DNA of 64,000 bases from Haloarchaeobius salinus (GCF_024464185.1 NZ_JANHAU010000002.1:496001-560000), one strand, 5' to 3'; counted from the first letter of the stretch, positions 41,277-49,366 are shown. Numbers and translations: made by a program. Notes: generated by a model from the sequence alone, not told the origin.

Positions 41277-41864
41277 TCAGTCGCTGATGAACTTGTTGTC
41301 CCGCCAGTTCACGCCGCTGTTGGCGGCCTGGCCCTCGGAGCGACCCTCGACGACCTCGATGGAGGCCGGGCGGTCCTCGCCGTCGACGATGCGGGTCGCG
41401 TCGAGGTCGCCGTCGTGGGCCGTGATGGCGGTCAGCGTGCCCTTCTCGGCCTCGCGGGCGATGGCACACAGCACGAGGAACATCTCGTACTGGAGCAGCG
41501 AGTTCTGGAGCACCGTCTCGCGGTCGCCCTTGAACGCCGCGAACTCGACGAGTTCGGAGGGGATTTCCTCCTCCTCTTCCTCGTCGCCCCAGCGCGGACC
41601 GCGATGCTGGTCCTCGGGTTCCTCCTCGTACACCCGGTTCTCGACGACACTGGCCTTCAGCTGCGCGGTGGGCGTGTACTTGCTCACCGACTTGTCCGCC
41701 GAGATCGCCTTGAGAATGAGGGTGTTGTTGCGTCGTGTGATGTCTACCGATTCGATGCCGTCTGGAAGCTCCGGGTCGTCCGAGAGGAACTCTCGAACGT
41801 CTTCGAGGGGAAGTTCCAGTGTCGAATGGAGCCTGAATACCTGACCGGAGTTTTCTGCTGACAT
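41277..41864 (-). CDS. Conserved haloarchaeal protein, DUF7110-like
   Basis: 195 residues, soluble and very acidic. Segments FRLHSTLELPLEDVREFLSD, VDITRRNNTLILKAISADKS, KYTPTAQLKASVVENRVYEE, an uninterrupted Glu run (EEEEEEIPSELVEFAAFKGD), LQYEMFLVLCAIAREAEKGT and the end VNWRDNKFISD are highly distinctive and, to my recollection, strongly conserved across haloarchaea. No known catalytic motif. Conservation of unusual surface segments suggests a core cellular role, which is inference. Confidence 0.75.
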   Translation of the reverse strand: MSAENSGQVFRLHSTLELPLEDVREFLSDDPELPDGIESVDITRRNNTLILKAISADKSVSKYTPTAQLKASVVENRVYEEEPEDQHRGPRWGDEEEEEEIPSELVEFAAFKGDRETVLQNSLLQYEMFLVLCAIAREAEKGTLTAITAHDGDLDATRIVDGEDRPASIEVVEGRSEGQAANSGVNWRDNKFISD

Positions 41865-41982
41865 GGTAAATGGGGGGGTGTGACGACGTGTCCGCTGGCC
41901 GTTCGTTCGGTCTCTACTAGGGGCGTTGCGCTTAAATGACCTGCTGTTTATTTCCGACCATTTCTCGGTAAAACCCCGCCGT

Positions 41983-42324
41983 TCAGGCGTCGAGGGTCGA
42001 CCGGAGTTCGCCGCGTTCGTCCAGTTCCGCCAGCACGTCGCTGCCGCCGACGAACTCACCGTCGACGAACGTCTGCGGGATGGTCTCCCAGCCGGAGTGC
42101 TCCGAGAGCGCGGCCCGGAACTCCTCGAGGGACTCCAGGGTGTCGACGGTCTCGAACTCCTCGCGGTACTGGCCGATGAGCCCGAGCGCCCGGTCCGAGT
42201 AGCCGCACTGGGGCATCATCTCGGTGCCCTTCATGAACAGGACGACCTCGTTCTCCTCGATGGCCGTCCGCACGCGCTCGTCGACCTCCTCCTGCGGGAG
42301 GCTCTGGTTCGGGTCGAAGGTCAT
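41983..42324 (-). CDS. Monothiol glutaredoxin (Grx4-like)
   Basis: 113 residues. VVLFMKGTEMMPQCGYSDRA contains the CGYS variant of the CGFS active site (Cys40), the family that carries [2Fe-2S] clusters with a thiol cofactor; the cis-Pro segment is ETIPQTFVDGEFVGGSDVLA. In other organisms these proteins deliver Fe-S clusters. Haloarchaea use gamma-glutamylcysteine rather than glutathione, so cluster ligation would involve that thiol. Start MTFDPNQSLPQEE. Confidence 0.92.
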   Translation of the reverse strand: MTFDPNQSLPQEEVDERVRTAIEENEVVLFMKGTEMMPQCGYSDRALGLIGQYREEFETVDTLESLEEFRAALSEHSGWETIPQTFVDGEFVGGSDVLAELDERGELRSTLDA

Positions 42325-42429
42325 GACTGCTCGTAGGGGTGGCGCGCGGAAAGAAGTTACGTCAGTCGGTGAGAGGTGGATTGCGGGTCGTGTCGTTCAC
42401 TGGCGGTGGACATCCGGTCGGTCGGCTGG

Positions 42430-42530
42430 TCGACAGAGACCACGGTGCCCGAGCGCGACGCGCTCAGACTCGCGGGAGTTTCGCTCTCGCGTCGCTCGTC
42501 CGTCGCGCGGAACGGTCGCGCCCGACGGCC
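42430..42530. repeat. Composite intergenic repeat, partial copy before the Get3-like gene
   Basis: In the gap 42325-42576, GAGCGCGACGCGCTCAGACT is followed by a GGAG/CTCTC hairpin with a TTTCG loop and then CGTCGCTCG. The order and spacing match the paired hairpins at 1311-1350, allowing for substitutions. A CATCCGGTCGGTCGGCTGG segment at about 42411 echoes the end module of the other copies. Confidence 0.55.
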
Positions 42531-42576
42531 GGTCGCGAATCCAGCCTACTTGTAGCTGAGTGCCGTACGTGTGCCC

Positions 42577-43509
42577 ATGCCGAAGTTCGTGCTGTACGGT
42601 GGGAAGGGCGGCGTCGGGAAGACATCCTGTGCGGCCGCGACGGGCCTCGCCCTCGCCCGGGCGGGCGAGCGCACGCTGGTGGTCTCGACGGACCCGGCGC
42701 ACTCACTGGGAGACGCGCTCGGTGTCGAACTCGGCGGCGAGCCGACCGAGGTCACGGAGAACCTCTGGGCCGTCGAGGCCGACCCGGAGGCGGGACAGGC
42801 GCAGTACGAGCGGGTCGTCCGCGCGCTGGCCGCCGAGTTCAGACGGGCGGGGCTCGACCTCTCGGAGGCCGACGTGGACCGGCTGTTCGAGGCGGGGTTC
42901 GTCCCGGGGAGCGACGAGGTGGCGTCGCTCTCGTTCTTCCTCGACTACGACGCGGACCGGTGGGACCGGGTGGTGTTCGACACGGCCCCGACCGGACACA
43001 CCCTGCGGCTGCTGACGCTCCCGGACGTGCTCGGCGAAGGGCTCTCGACGGCGATGCAGATCCGCGGGGAGGTGCGCCAGCTGGTCGACCGTGCGCGCAG
43101 CGTCGTCTTCGGCCCGGCGGCGTTCTGGGGGAGCGACGACGACGCCGAGGACATCGAGTCGTTCCGTGCGGACCTGCAGGCGGTCTCGGAGCTCCTGCGT
43201 GACCCGGCACGCACCGAGTTCAGGGTGGTGCTGCTGCCCGAGACGCTGGCAATCGAGGAGAGCGACCGGCTGGTCGAGCGCCTGCACCGGTTCGAGGTGC
43301 CCGTGGAGACGCTGGTCGTGAACCGGGTGCTCGAGTCGGCCGACGAGGACTGCGAGCGCTGTCGGGCGCGTGCGGAGAGCCACGAGCGGCACCTCGACGA
43401 GATACGCGATCGGTTCGACGGGATGGAGATTCAGGTACTGCCCGACCTGGGTCCAGAAGCGTACGGAGCGGACGCGCTCGACCGGCTGGCCGAGCGGATC
43501 GATATCTGA
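42577..43509 (+). CDS. Get3/ArsA-type ATPase
   Basis: 310 residues. Deviant Walker A GGKGGVGKTS (8-17), switch segment STDPAHSLGD (37-46), and DTAPTGHTLRLL as switch II. Cys259 and Cys262 (CERC) match the zinc-binding CxxC of Get3, which targets tail-anchored proteins to membranes; a hydrophobic-groove region lies about 150-200. ArsA arsenite-pump ATPases share the fold, but this is a single-domain protein without linked ars genes. The ATG at 42577 is used rather than the GTG two codons upstream. Confidence 0.88.
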   Translation: MPKFVLYGGKGGVGKTSCAAATGLALARAGERTLVVSTDPAHSLGDALGVELGGEPTEVTENLWAVEADPEAGQAQYERVVRALAAEFRRAGLDLSEADVDRLFEAGFVPGSDEVASLSFFLDYDADRWDRVVFDTAPTGHTLRLLTLPDVLGEGLSTAMQIRGEVRQLVDRARSVVFGPAAFWGSDDDAEDIESFRADLQAVSELLRDPARTEFRVVLLPETLAIEESDRLVERLHRFEVPVETLVVNRVLESADEDCERCRARAESHERHLDEIRDRFDGMEIQVLPDLGPEAYGADALDRLAERIDI

Positions 43510-43510
43510 G

Positions 43511-44158
43511 CTACTCCTCGCTGCCGACGGAGATGACCTGGAACAGCGAGTAGACGGGTACGCCCTCGACCTCGTCGAGCCCCTGCTTGTCGACGAGGAC
43601 GCAGGCCGCGACGGGGTTGCCGCCCTCGTCCTGGATGGCTTCGATGGTCTCGGTCATCGTCGTCCCCGAGGTGATGGTGTCGTCGACGACGTAGCAGTCG
43701 CGGTCGCGGATCTGCGCGAAGTTGCGCGAGAAGGAGCCGCCGACGTCGGTGTCGAGCTCGCCCTCGTCCCACTGGTGCTTGCTGGGGGCGTAGCTCGAGA
43801 GGTCGGTGTCGAGCTCGCTGGCGATGTGCGTGGCGATGGGCGCGCCCGCCTTCTCGATGCCGACGGTGAGGTCGACGTCGTCTCCCTGTTTCGCGAGGAG
43901 GTCGGCCATCGCGCTCGTGACGGCTTCGAGCCGGTAGCTGTCGCGGCCGACGGCGGACCAGTCGACGTGGATGTCCTGCGGGCCACCGGTCGGGGCGGCG
44001 ATGTCGTTCGTGGCCGGGGTCGCGGAGCCGCCGGCGCGCTCGACCAGCCAGGAGGCGGTCTCGCGGGAGACGTTCAGCTCGTCCGCGATCTCGCCCTTGG
44101 AGTGGCCGTGCTCGGCCAGCTCCGCGGCGCTCTCGATGAGGTCGTCGACGTTCTTCAT
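43511..44158 (-). CDS. gfcR: GfcR, PRTase-like regulator of sugar catabolism
   Basis: 215 residues. An N-terminal helix-turn-helix (about 1-42; HSKGEIADELNVSRETASWL) precedes a phosphoribosyltransferase domain with an intact PRPP loop VVDDTITSGTT (157-167). It is often annotated as orotate phosphoribosyltransferase-like; the Haloferax volcanii counterpart is the activator of glucose catabolism named GfcR. Its location supports this: the ATG overlaps the gdh stop by four bases, so the regulator is translated from the gdh transcript. Expected targets are gdh, gnaD, kdgA and lower glycolytic genes. Confidence 0.9.
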   Translation of the reverse strand: MKNVDDLIESAAELAEHGHSKGEIADELNVSRETASWLVERAGGSATPATNDIAAPTGGPQDIHVDWSAVGRDSYRLEAVTSAMADLLAKQGDDVDLTVGIEKAGAPIATHIASELDTDLSSYAPSKHQWDEGELDTDVGGSFSRNFAQIRDRDCYVVDDTITSGTTMTETIEAIQDEGGNPVAACVLVDKQGLDEVEGVPVYSLFQVISVGSEE

Positions 44159-45225
44159 ATAGCACCGAGTTCGACCGCGGTTTTTATAGTGCTGTCGTCG
44201 GTCGCAAATGCGGCGTCGAGTTCGTCGAGACCGTAGACGCCGGTGACGAGGTCGTCGACGAACGACGCCGGGAACGAGTCGAGTCGGTCGATGGCCGCCC
44301 GGAAGTGGCCGACGTGGGAGTTGACGCTGCCGACGAGCGCCTTGTTGTGGAGCACGAACTCGCGGTGGAGCCGGCCGCCGTCGACCTCGAACGTCCAGTC
44401 GGTGGGGACACCCAGCAGCGCGCCGACGCCGTTGGGCGCGAGCGCGTCGATGGTGTCGAAGGCGTGCTTCGCGTAGCCGGTGGCCTCGTAGACGAAGTCG
44501 ACGGGCTCGTGGACCGACGCGAACTCGGAGACGGGCGTCTCCCGCGAGTCGACGTACGTCGCGCCGAGGTCCTCGATGATGTCGATGCTGGGGTCGGGGC
44601 GGTCGCGCCGGCCGAGACAGTAGAGCTGGTCGAACCCGTCGCTGCCGTCGAGCATCGCGAGCGTCAGCAGGCCGAGGCTGCCGTTGCCCAGCACGAGCGC
44701 GGAGTCGGGCTCCCAGTCGAAGGCGGAGCGGGCTGCGAAGGCGTGCTCGAACGCCTTCTCCGAGATGCTGATGGGTTCCGCCAGGAATCCGAGGTCGGCC
44801 AGCTCGCGGGGGAGCGAGACGAGACAGTCCGCGGGGCTGGTGAAGTACTCGCTCATGAAGCCGTGCGCGCCGACGATGCCGCGCTCGACGTACTCGCCGT
44901 CGGGTGCCATGTCGGGCTCGCCGCGCTCGAAGTACCCGTTCGTGCCGCTCGGTGGAGCTCGCCGGACCGTCGGGACCACCACGTCACCCGCCTCGAGTTC
45001 GGTTCCGTTCGGGTCGTCGACGACGCCCACCGCCTCGTGGCCCAGTACGAGGTGGTCCTCGCCGTCGGGGTAGCCGCCGTGGCTGCCCTCGATGACTTCG
45101 TGGTCGGTGCCGTCGATGCCGACCCGGAGCGTGCGGACGAGCGCCTCGCCCGGTCCCGGCTCCGGGCGTGGCTTCTCCACGACCTCGGGTTCCCTTCCGT
45201 CACGACGCACTGCGACTGCGTGCAT
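44155..45225 (-). CDS. gdh: Glucose 1-dehydrogenase
   Basis: 356-residue medium-chain zinc dehydrogenase that oxidises glucose to gluconolactone, first step of the semi-phosphorylative Entner-Doudoroff pathway. Asp38, His63, Glu64 and Glu150 fall exactly at the positions known for zinc/substrate ligation in the Haloferax mediterranei enzyme. The NAD(P) fold contains SALVLGNGSLGLLTLAML. Start ATG 45225 (MHAVAVRRDG). A TATA-like GAATAAATC about 30 bases upstream on the minus strand overlaps an inverted repeat. First gene of a two-gene operon with gfcR. Confidence 0.95.
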   Translation of the reverse strand: MHAVAVRRDGREPEVVEKPRPEPGPGEALVRTLRVGIDGTDHEVIEGSHGGYPDGEDHLVLGHEAVGVVDDPNGTELEAGDVVVPTVRRAPPSGTNGYFERGEPDMAPDGEYVERGIVGAHGFMSEYFTSPADCLVSLPRELADLGFLAEPISISEKAFEHAFAARSAFDWEPDSALVLGNGSLGLLTLAMLDGSDGFDQLYCLGRRDRPDPSIDIIEDLGATYVDSRETPVSEFASVHEPVDFVYEATGYAKHAFDTIDALAPNGVGALLGVPTDWTFEVDGGRLHREFVLHNKALVGSVNSHVGHFRAAIDRLDSFPASFVDDLVTGVYGLDELDAAFATDDSTIKTAVELGAI

Positions 45226-45256
45226 GTCAGCCCCAACGACCCCCCGAGACAAAAGA

Positions 45257-45276
45257 TTTATTCTGTCGCGAGTAAA
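45257..45276. promoter_or_regulatory. Candidate GfcR operator in the gdh promoter
   Basis: Inverted repeat TTTATT-N8-AGTAAA on the plus strand (TTTACT-N8-AATAAA in the gdh direction), 32-51 bases before the gdh ATG. Its downstream arm coincides with the likely TATA box. A closely similar repeat with the same eight-base spacer lies in the gnaD promoter at 47777-47796. Confidence 0.5.
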
Positions 45277-45432
45277 GTATTGGCCACGGTGGGCGGTCGC
45301 CACCTGTGACGCGAGGACGACACCGGCAGCACCCACAGTCACTCCAGTCACGGTCCGTGCCATCTCGACCGGCCACCGTTTTCCCCCTCTCCCCCACTCC
45401 CTTTCATACCGCTTCCACTCGATCACACTCCC

Positions 45433-46683
45433 ATGGAACGATACGACCTGCTGTACAGACTGTACGACGAGTTCGACACGGAGACGCTCCGGGAGTACCA
45501 GGAGTTCGTCGACCTCTTCCCGGCCGTCGACTCCCGCGTCGCCCTCGAGCACTGGCAGGACGCCAGCGAGGAACTCGACGCACGCAAGGGCGAGATCCGC
45601 GACGCGTTCGTCCCCGGCGAGACGTTCGCCGAGGTCGCCGCACACGCCACCCGCGACCAGGCGTTCACCGCGCTCGACCTCCTCTCCACCTACGACCGCG
45701 CCATCAACGTCCTCGTGCTCGACGTGGACGAGACGCTTCGCTCCGCCGGCAACACCGACAACGAGATACCCCGGGACACGCTCCACCGGCTCACCGAGTT
45801 CCACGAGAGCGGCGTCCCCATCGTCATCTGCACCGGCCAGACCCTGGAGAACGTCAAGGGGTTCATGATCCAGGGACTCGGAAGCGAGGTCGTCCACTCG
45901 GGCGACCTCAGCATCGTCTACGAGTCCGGCAACGGCGTCTTCACGCCCGGCCACGGTGCCGAGACCAAGCGCCTGCTGTACGAGGGCCTCGACGAGTTCG
46001 TCCGAGCAGTGTTCGACGACGTGCGAGCCCGCGCCCTGACCGAGGCCCCCGAGGACGTCCGCCATGGCTGTCACCTCCAGGGCAACGAGTTCAACGTCAC
46101 GCTCAAGCCCAACTACGAGACCGGCAGCGAGCGCGCCCGGGAGATCATCGACACCGCGCTCGGCTACCAGCTCCACCTGCTCGGCACCGCGGTCGCCCGC
46201 GCCGCCGACGCCGACCTCGACGAGGACGACGCCGTCGGCTGGGCGCGGACCTACTACGCCGACGCCGACCCCGAGATCCGCGGAGTGCTCGAACGCGAGG
46301 GCGAGTACGAGGCTCGCGACCTCGATTCGATCCCCGACGTGCTGGCCGACGCGTTCGACCGCGTCGACGTGGCCTACTACGAGGCCGACGCCGCCGAGAT
46401 ATCGAGTCTCGAACTCAACAAGGTCGCCGGCGTCGAGGCCGCCCTCTCGGTGCTCGGCGTCGACGACCCGTTCGCGCTCGTCATGGGCGACTCCAAGACC
46501 GACCTGCGCGTGATGCGCTGGGCCGAGGAGCACGATGCCGGCATCGCCGCTGCGCCCGACCACGCCTCCTCCGACGTGCTGGAGCACGTGCTCTCCACTG
46601 ACGAGCTGGTGTTCGACCGCGGCAAGTCGGCGGAGTTGCTGGGCACCGCGTACGCGATGAACTGTCTCGCGAGCCTGGACTGA
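45433..46683 (+). CDS. HAD-superfamily hydrolase with helical N-terminal domain
   Basis: 416 residues. A helical segment of about 90 residues (MERYDLLYRLYDEFDTETLR onward) precedes the HAD core: motif I VLVLDVDETLRS (Asp nucleophile and DxD), motif II PIVICTGQTLENV, motif III Lys in SSLELNKVAGVEAAL, motif IV ALVMGDSKTDLRVM. The large cap between motifs II and III and the late Lys-x-x-G-V segment are as in Cof-type sugar phosphatases/phosphomannomutases. Substrate unknown. A CTTTCATACC element lies about 28 bases upstream. Lies between gdh and gnaD, so a sugar phosphate is a reasonable guess. Confidence 0.82.
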   Translation: MERYDLLYRLYDEFDTETLREYQEFVDLFPAVDSRVALEHWQDASEELDARKGEIRDAFVPGETFAEVAAHATRDQAFTALDLLSTYDRAINVLVLDVDETLRSAGNTDNEIPRDTLHRLTEFHESGVPIVICTGQTLENVKGFMIQGLGSEVVHSGDLSIVYESGNGVFTPGHGAETKRLLYEGLDEFVRAVFDDVRARALTEAPEDVRHGCHLQGNEFNVTLKPNYETGSERAREIIDTALGYQLHLLGTAVARAADADLDEDDAVGWARTYYADADPEIRGVLEREGEYEARDLDSIPDVLADAFDRVDVAYYEADAAEISSLELNKVAGVEAALSVLGVDDPFALVMGDSKTDLRVMRWAEEHDAGIAAAPDHASSDVLEHVLSTDELVFDRGKSAELLGTAYAMNCLASLD

Positions 46684-46753
46684 GATTCATTTCTGTTTCT
46701 ACGTCTCGATCGTCGGGCCGTACCACCTGGTCTGGAGCTGCAGGTGATTCGAA

Positions 46754-47298
46754 CAGCCAGACAGCCCCCGACCGTTCGGCTCCCGGGAGCCGTGCGAGAC
46801 TCCTCCGTCGTCTCGCTGTCCTCCGTTCGCTGCGCTCACGGAGACCGCGCTGCGGTCCTCGTGCCTGCGGTCCTTGCGGGCTCCGGGTTCGCCGAGCGGT
46901 CGGCCCCATTCAGTCCCACCGTCGGAGCAAGCTCCGACGAGCCCCCGTTCGCTCGCAAGCTCGCTCACGGGGACACCCGACCGCACAGCACCGCACCTCA
47001 TACCTCCCCAGCCTCCTGCATCTCCGGAAATCAGAGATTTCCGGCGTGCTCACGAAACGCAAGCGTTTCGTGACCGATGCTCGCAAGCTGCGCTCCTCGT
47101 CCACTGCGAGAGCAAGCTCTCGCAAGCCTTCGGTCGCACGCTCCCGAAGACCTCGCGCGAGCGTCGGCGAGACACGCTCGCTGCGCTTACGGGTCGCAGG
47201 CTCCCCGTTCGCATCGCGGGTCTCGCTGGCGCTCGCCCCGCGCACCGCTCGCGGTCTCGCCAGACCGCGCGCCACCCGGTTGGTCGGTCGTCGAAACG
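46754..47298. repeat. Composite hairpin-rich intergenic repeat, longest copy
   Basis: Occupies most of the 674-base gap 46684-47357. In order: CAGCCAGACAGCCCCC (46754-46769, core module), a CTCGTGCCTGCGGTCC segment (about 46858), ATTCAGTCCCACC (about 46909), CCTCATACCTCCCCAGCC then TCCTGCA (about 46996), two perfect hairpins (47024-47044 and 47051-47072), a series of GAGCAAGCTC-type palindromes, and the end module GCGCGCCACCCGGTTGG followed by TCGGTCGTCGAA. The frames here have no coding character and no gene is called. Confidence 0.8.
47024..47072. repeat. Paired perfect hairpins inside the longest composite repeat
   Basis: First hairpin: arms CCGGAAATC and GATTTCCGG with loop AGA (47024-47044). 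Second: arms CACGAAACGC and GCGTTTCGTG with loop AA (47051-47072). Compared with 9636-9684 the first stem is identical with one loop change, and the second has A-T replacing G-C at one stem position on both arms. The sequence after both is GACCG. Confidence 0.85.
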
Positions 47299-47357
47299 AA
47301 CTGATGGCCAGTCCAGCACCCGAACAGTCAAAGCCGGCCCGGACGAAACAGCCGTCC

Positions 47358-47612
47358 ATGAGCGACCTCTTCGAGTACGTACTGGGGTTCAGGCGGCTGC
47401 TCGCGACCATCGCGGGGCTCGGGCTGCTCCTGCTGGCGCTGCTCGCACTGGTCGTCGAGGGGCGGACCGCGACGGTCGCCATCTACCTCGTCATCTCCGG
47501 CGTGCTGTTGCTGGCGGGCATCGCCGTCGTGTACCTCCGGGTGCTCTCGAAGGAGAGTTCGGAGATCCGGACGCCGCCGGAGGAGTGGGAGCGACGCGAG
47601 CCGAAGGAGTAG
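47358..47612 (+). CDS. Small two-helix membrane protein
   Basis: 84 residues. MSDLFEYVLGFRRLLATIAG leads into helix 1 (LGLLLLALLALVV); helix 2 is VAIYLVISGVLLLAGIAVVY, and the tail is charged (SSEIRTPPEEWERREPKE). No recognisable motif. ATG 47358 is chosen because upstream in-frame sequence belongs to the composite repeat. It sits between two repeat-bearing gaps, upstream of gnaD. Function unknown. Confidence 0.65.
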   Translation: MSDLFEYVLGFRRLLATIAGLGLLLLALLALVVEGRTATVAIYLVISGVLLLAGIAVVYLRVLSKESSEIRTPPEEWERREPKE

Positions 47613-47776
47613 AGCGGTTCCGAGCGCGAGTGAGGAACCGCTGGAGAGCGAGCGGGGAGGGACGACGCGCGAGCAGTAGAGCGGTTCTCGCCGTGCGCAC
47701 GGGCCACAGGCTCCCCCGTTCGCAATCGCGGTTCTCGCTCGCTAGCGCTCACTCCGAACCGCGCACGGAGCAAAGT
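47613..47776. repeat. Short duplicated segments between the small membrane gene and gnaD
   Basis: AGTAGAGCGGTTC occurs twice (47611-47623 and 47676-47688), each followed by inverted CGGTTC/GAACCG arms. The region is GC-rich and palindromic like the composite repeats but lacks their core module. It contains no gene. Confidence 0.5.
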
Positions 47777-47796
47777 TTTACTAAGCAGCGAGTAAA
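47777..47796. promoter_or_regulatory. Candidate GfcR operator in the gnaD promoter
   Basis: Perfect inverted repeat TTTACT-N8-AGTAAA, ending ten bases before the gnaD ATG at 47807. The left arm lies about 25-30 bases before the start and probably overlaps the TATA box (GTTTTACTAA). It matches the gdh promoter repeat in arm sequence and spacer length. Confidence 0.55.
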
Positions 47797-47806
47797 CACA
47801 TCTTCC

Positions 47807-49045
47807 ATGGGTATCGATTACACGCAGCTTCACGACCCGAACGCGGAGTACACGATGCGGGAGCTCTCCGCGGGGACGATGGGCGTGACACGCGAGCGCG
47901 GCGGCGACCGCGACGTCGAGATAACGGACGTACAGACGACGATGGTCGACGGGAACTTCCCGTGGACGCTCGTGCGAATCTACACCGACGCCGGCGTCGT
48001 CGGCACCGGCGAGGCGTACTGGGGTGCTGGCGTCCCCGAACTCATCGAGCGGATGAAGCCGTTCGTCGTCGGGGAGAACCCGCTGGACATCGACCGCCTC
48101 TACGAGCATCTCATCCAGAAGATGTCCGGCGAGGGGTCGGTCGAGGGCATCACCGTCACCGCCATCGCCGGCATCGAGGTCGCGCTGCACGACCTCGCCG
48201 GGAAGATACTCGAGGTGCCGGCGTACCAGCTCCTCGGCGGGAAGTACCGCGACGAGGTGCGCGTCTACTGCGACTGCCACACCGAGGAAGAGGCCGACCC
48301 GGAGGCCTGTGCCGACGAGGCAGAGCGCGTCGTCGAGGAGCTCGGCTACGACGCGCTGAAGTTCGACCTCGACGTGCCGTCGGGGCTGGAGAAGGACCGC
48401 GCGAACCGGCACCTCCGTCCCGGTGAGATCCGCCACAAGGCGGAGATCGTCGAGCAGGTCACCGAGCGCGTGAAGGACCGCGCCGACGTGGCGTTCGACT
48501 GCCACTGGACGTTCTCCGGTGGGTCGGCGAAGCGCCTCGCCAGCGCCATCGAGGAGTACGACGTCTGGTGGCTGGAGGACCCCGTGCCGCCGGAGAACCT
48601 CGGCGTACAGAAGGAGGTCACGGGGTCGACCATCACCCCCATCACGGTCGGGGAGAACCGGTACCGCGTGACCGAGGAACGCCGCCTCATCGAGGAGCAG
48701 GCCGTCGACATCGTCGCGCCCGACCTCCCGAAGGTCGGCGGGATGCGCGAGACCCGCAAGATCGCGGACGTGGCGAACCAGTACTACGTCCCCGTCGCGA
48801 TGCACAACGTCTCCTCGCCCGTGGCGACGATGGCCAGCGCACAGGTCGGCGCGGCCATCCCGAACGCGCTCGCCGTCGAGTACCACTCCTACGAGCTCGG
48901 CTGGTGGGAGGACCTGGTCGAGGAGGACGTCATCGAGGACGGCTACATCGAGATCCCCGAGGAGCCCGGCCTCGGTCTCACGCTCGACATGGACGCCGTC
49001 GCGGCGCACATGGTCGAGGGCGAGACGTTGTTCGACGTGGCGTAG
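47807..49045 (+). CDS. gnaD: D-gluconate dehydratase
   Basis: 412-residue enolase-superfamily enzyme that dehydrates gluconate to 2-keto-3-deoxygluconate, step two of the semi-phosphorylative Entner-Doudoroff pathway. Features: MKPFVVGENPLDIDRLYEHL capping region; ALKFDLDVP (KxD-type base motif); metal ligands in VAFDCHWTFSG, WWLEDPVPPEN and ITVGENRYRV; MHNVSSPVATM with the catalytic His. The order and the 412-residue length fit archaeal GnaD. ATG 47807 lies just after the inverted-repeat operator. Works with gdh upstream and kdgA at 61.2 kb. Confidence 0.93.
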   Translation: MGIDYTQLHDPNAEYTMRELSAGTMGVTRERGGDRDVEITDVQTTMVDGNFPWTLVRIYTDAGVVGTGEAYWGAGVPELIERMKPFVVGENPLDIDRLYEHLIQKMSGEGSVEGITVTAIAGIEVALHDLAGKILEVPAYQLLGGKYRDEVRVYCDCHTEEEADPEACADEAERVVEELGYDALKFDLDVPSGLEKDRANRHLRPGEIRHKAEIVEQVTERVKDRADVAFDCHWTFSGGSAKRLASAIEEYDVWWLEDPVPPENLGVQKEVTGSTITPITVGENRYRVTEERRLIEEQAVDIVAPDLPKVGGMRETRKIADVANQYYVPVAMHNVSSPVATMASAQVGAAIPNALAVEYHSYELGWWEDLVEEDVIEDGYIEIPEEPGLGLTLDMDAVAAHMVEGETLFDVA

Positions 49046-49078
49046 GAGAGCTACGTTTCGTCGGGCCTGCGACCCGCC

Positions 49079-49282
49079 TCACTCGTCGACGTCGGCGTAC
49101 TGTCGGACAAGGCCGCAGTTCGGGCACAAGAACGTCTCGACGGTCGTCTGTTCCTCGACGCCGATCTTCCCGAGCAAGCCCTCGCGTTTCTCGCCGGTAC
49201 GAACGTGCGGGTTCCATGCGTCATTCATGCCGAACTCCACCGGGTCCATCGAGATGTTGCAGTCCGGACAGCTTCGGTGCAT
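49079..49282 (-). CDS. Small zinc-ribbon protein
   Basis: 67 residues with two CPxC pairs, MHRSCPDCNISMDP at the start and ETFLCPNCGLVRQYADVDE at the end, enough for one zinc ribbon. Between them lies a basic Gly-rich segment VRTGEKREGLLGKIGVEEQ. Small zinc-finger proteins of this kind are common in haloarchaea; one from Haloferax has been linked to biofilm and swarming, but I cannot say this is its orthologue. Diverges from the thioesterase gene. Confidence 0.72.
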   Translation of the reverse strand: MHRSCPDCNISMDPVEFGMNDAWNPHVRTGEKREGLLGKIGVEEQTTVETFLCPNCGLVRQYADVDE

Positions 49283-49341
49283 GTGTGACCGTATCCACAG
49301 GCGACAGGTCAGTATTTCGGAACCTCCGTCGGCCCTCGTAA

Positions 49342-49366
49342 AACAAACTGGTTTTCGATAATTCAA
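49342..49366. repeat. Direct repeat, upstream copy (before the thioesterase gene)
   Basis: A 25-base AT-rich segment beginning AACAAACTGG and ending ATTCAA. It matches 49900-49924 at 22 of 25 positions, the three differences all being transitions. It sits in the divergent promoter region between the zinc-ribbon and thioesterase genes, 40 bases before the thioesterase ATG. Confidence 0.75.

Noticed and set aside
44155-46587. An 810-codon frame that would extend gdh upstream through the HAD gene
   Set aside because: The part above 45225 is antisense to the HAD hydrolase and has no protein-like pattern; gdh zinc-ligand numbering (38, 63, 64, 150) fits the ATG at 45225.
46684-47357. Possible degenerate insertion sequence or transposase remnant
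   Set aside because: No DDE, RuvC or HUH motif appears in any frame, and no flanking target duplication could be seen; repeated modules are hairpins, not gene fragments.
46874-47806. Upstream extension of gnaD through the composite repeat
   Set aside because: The extension translates palindromic repeat DNA into Arg/Ser-rich noise, and the promoter-like inverted repeat lies directly before the ATG at 47807.
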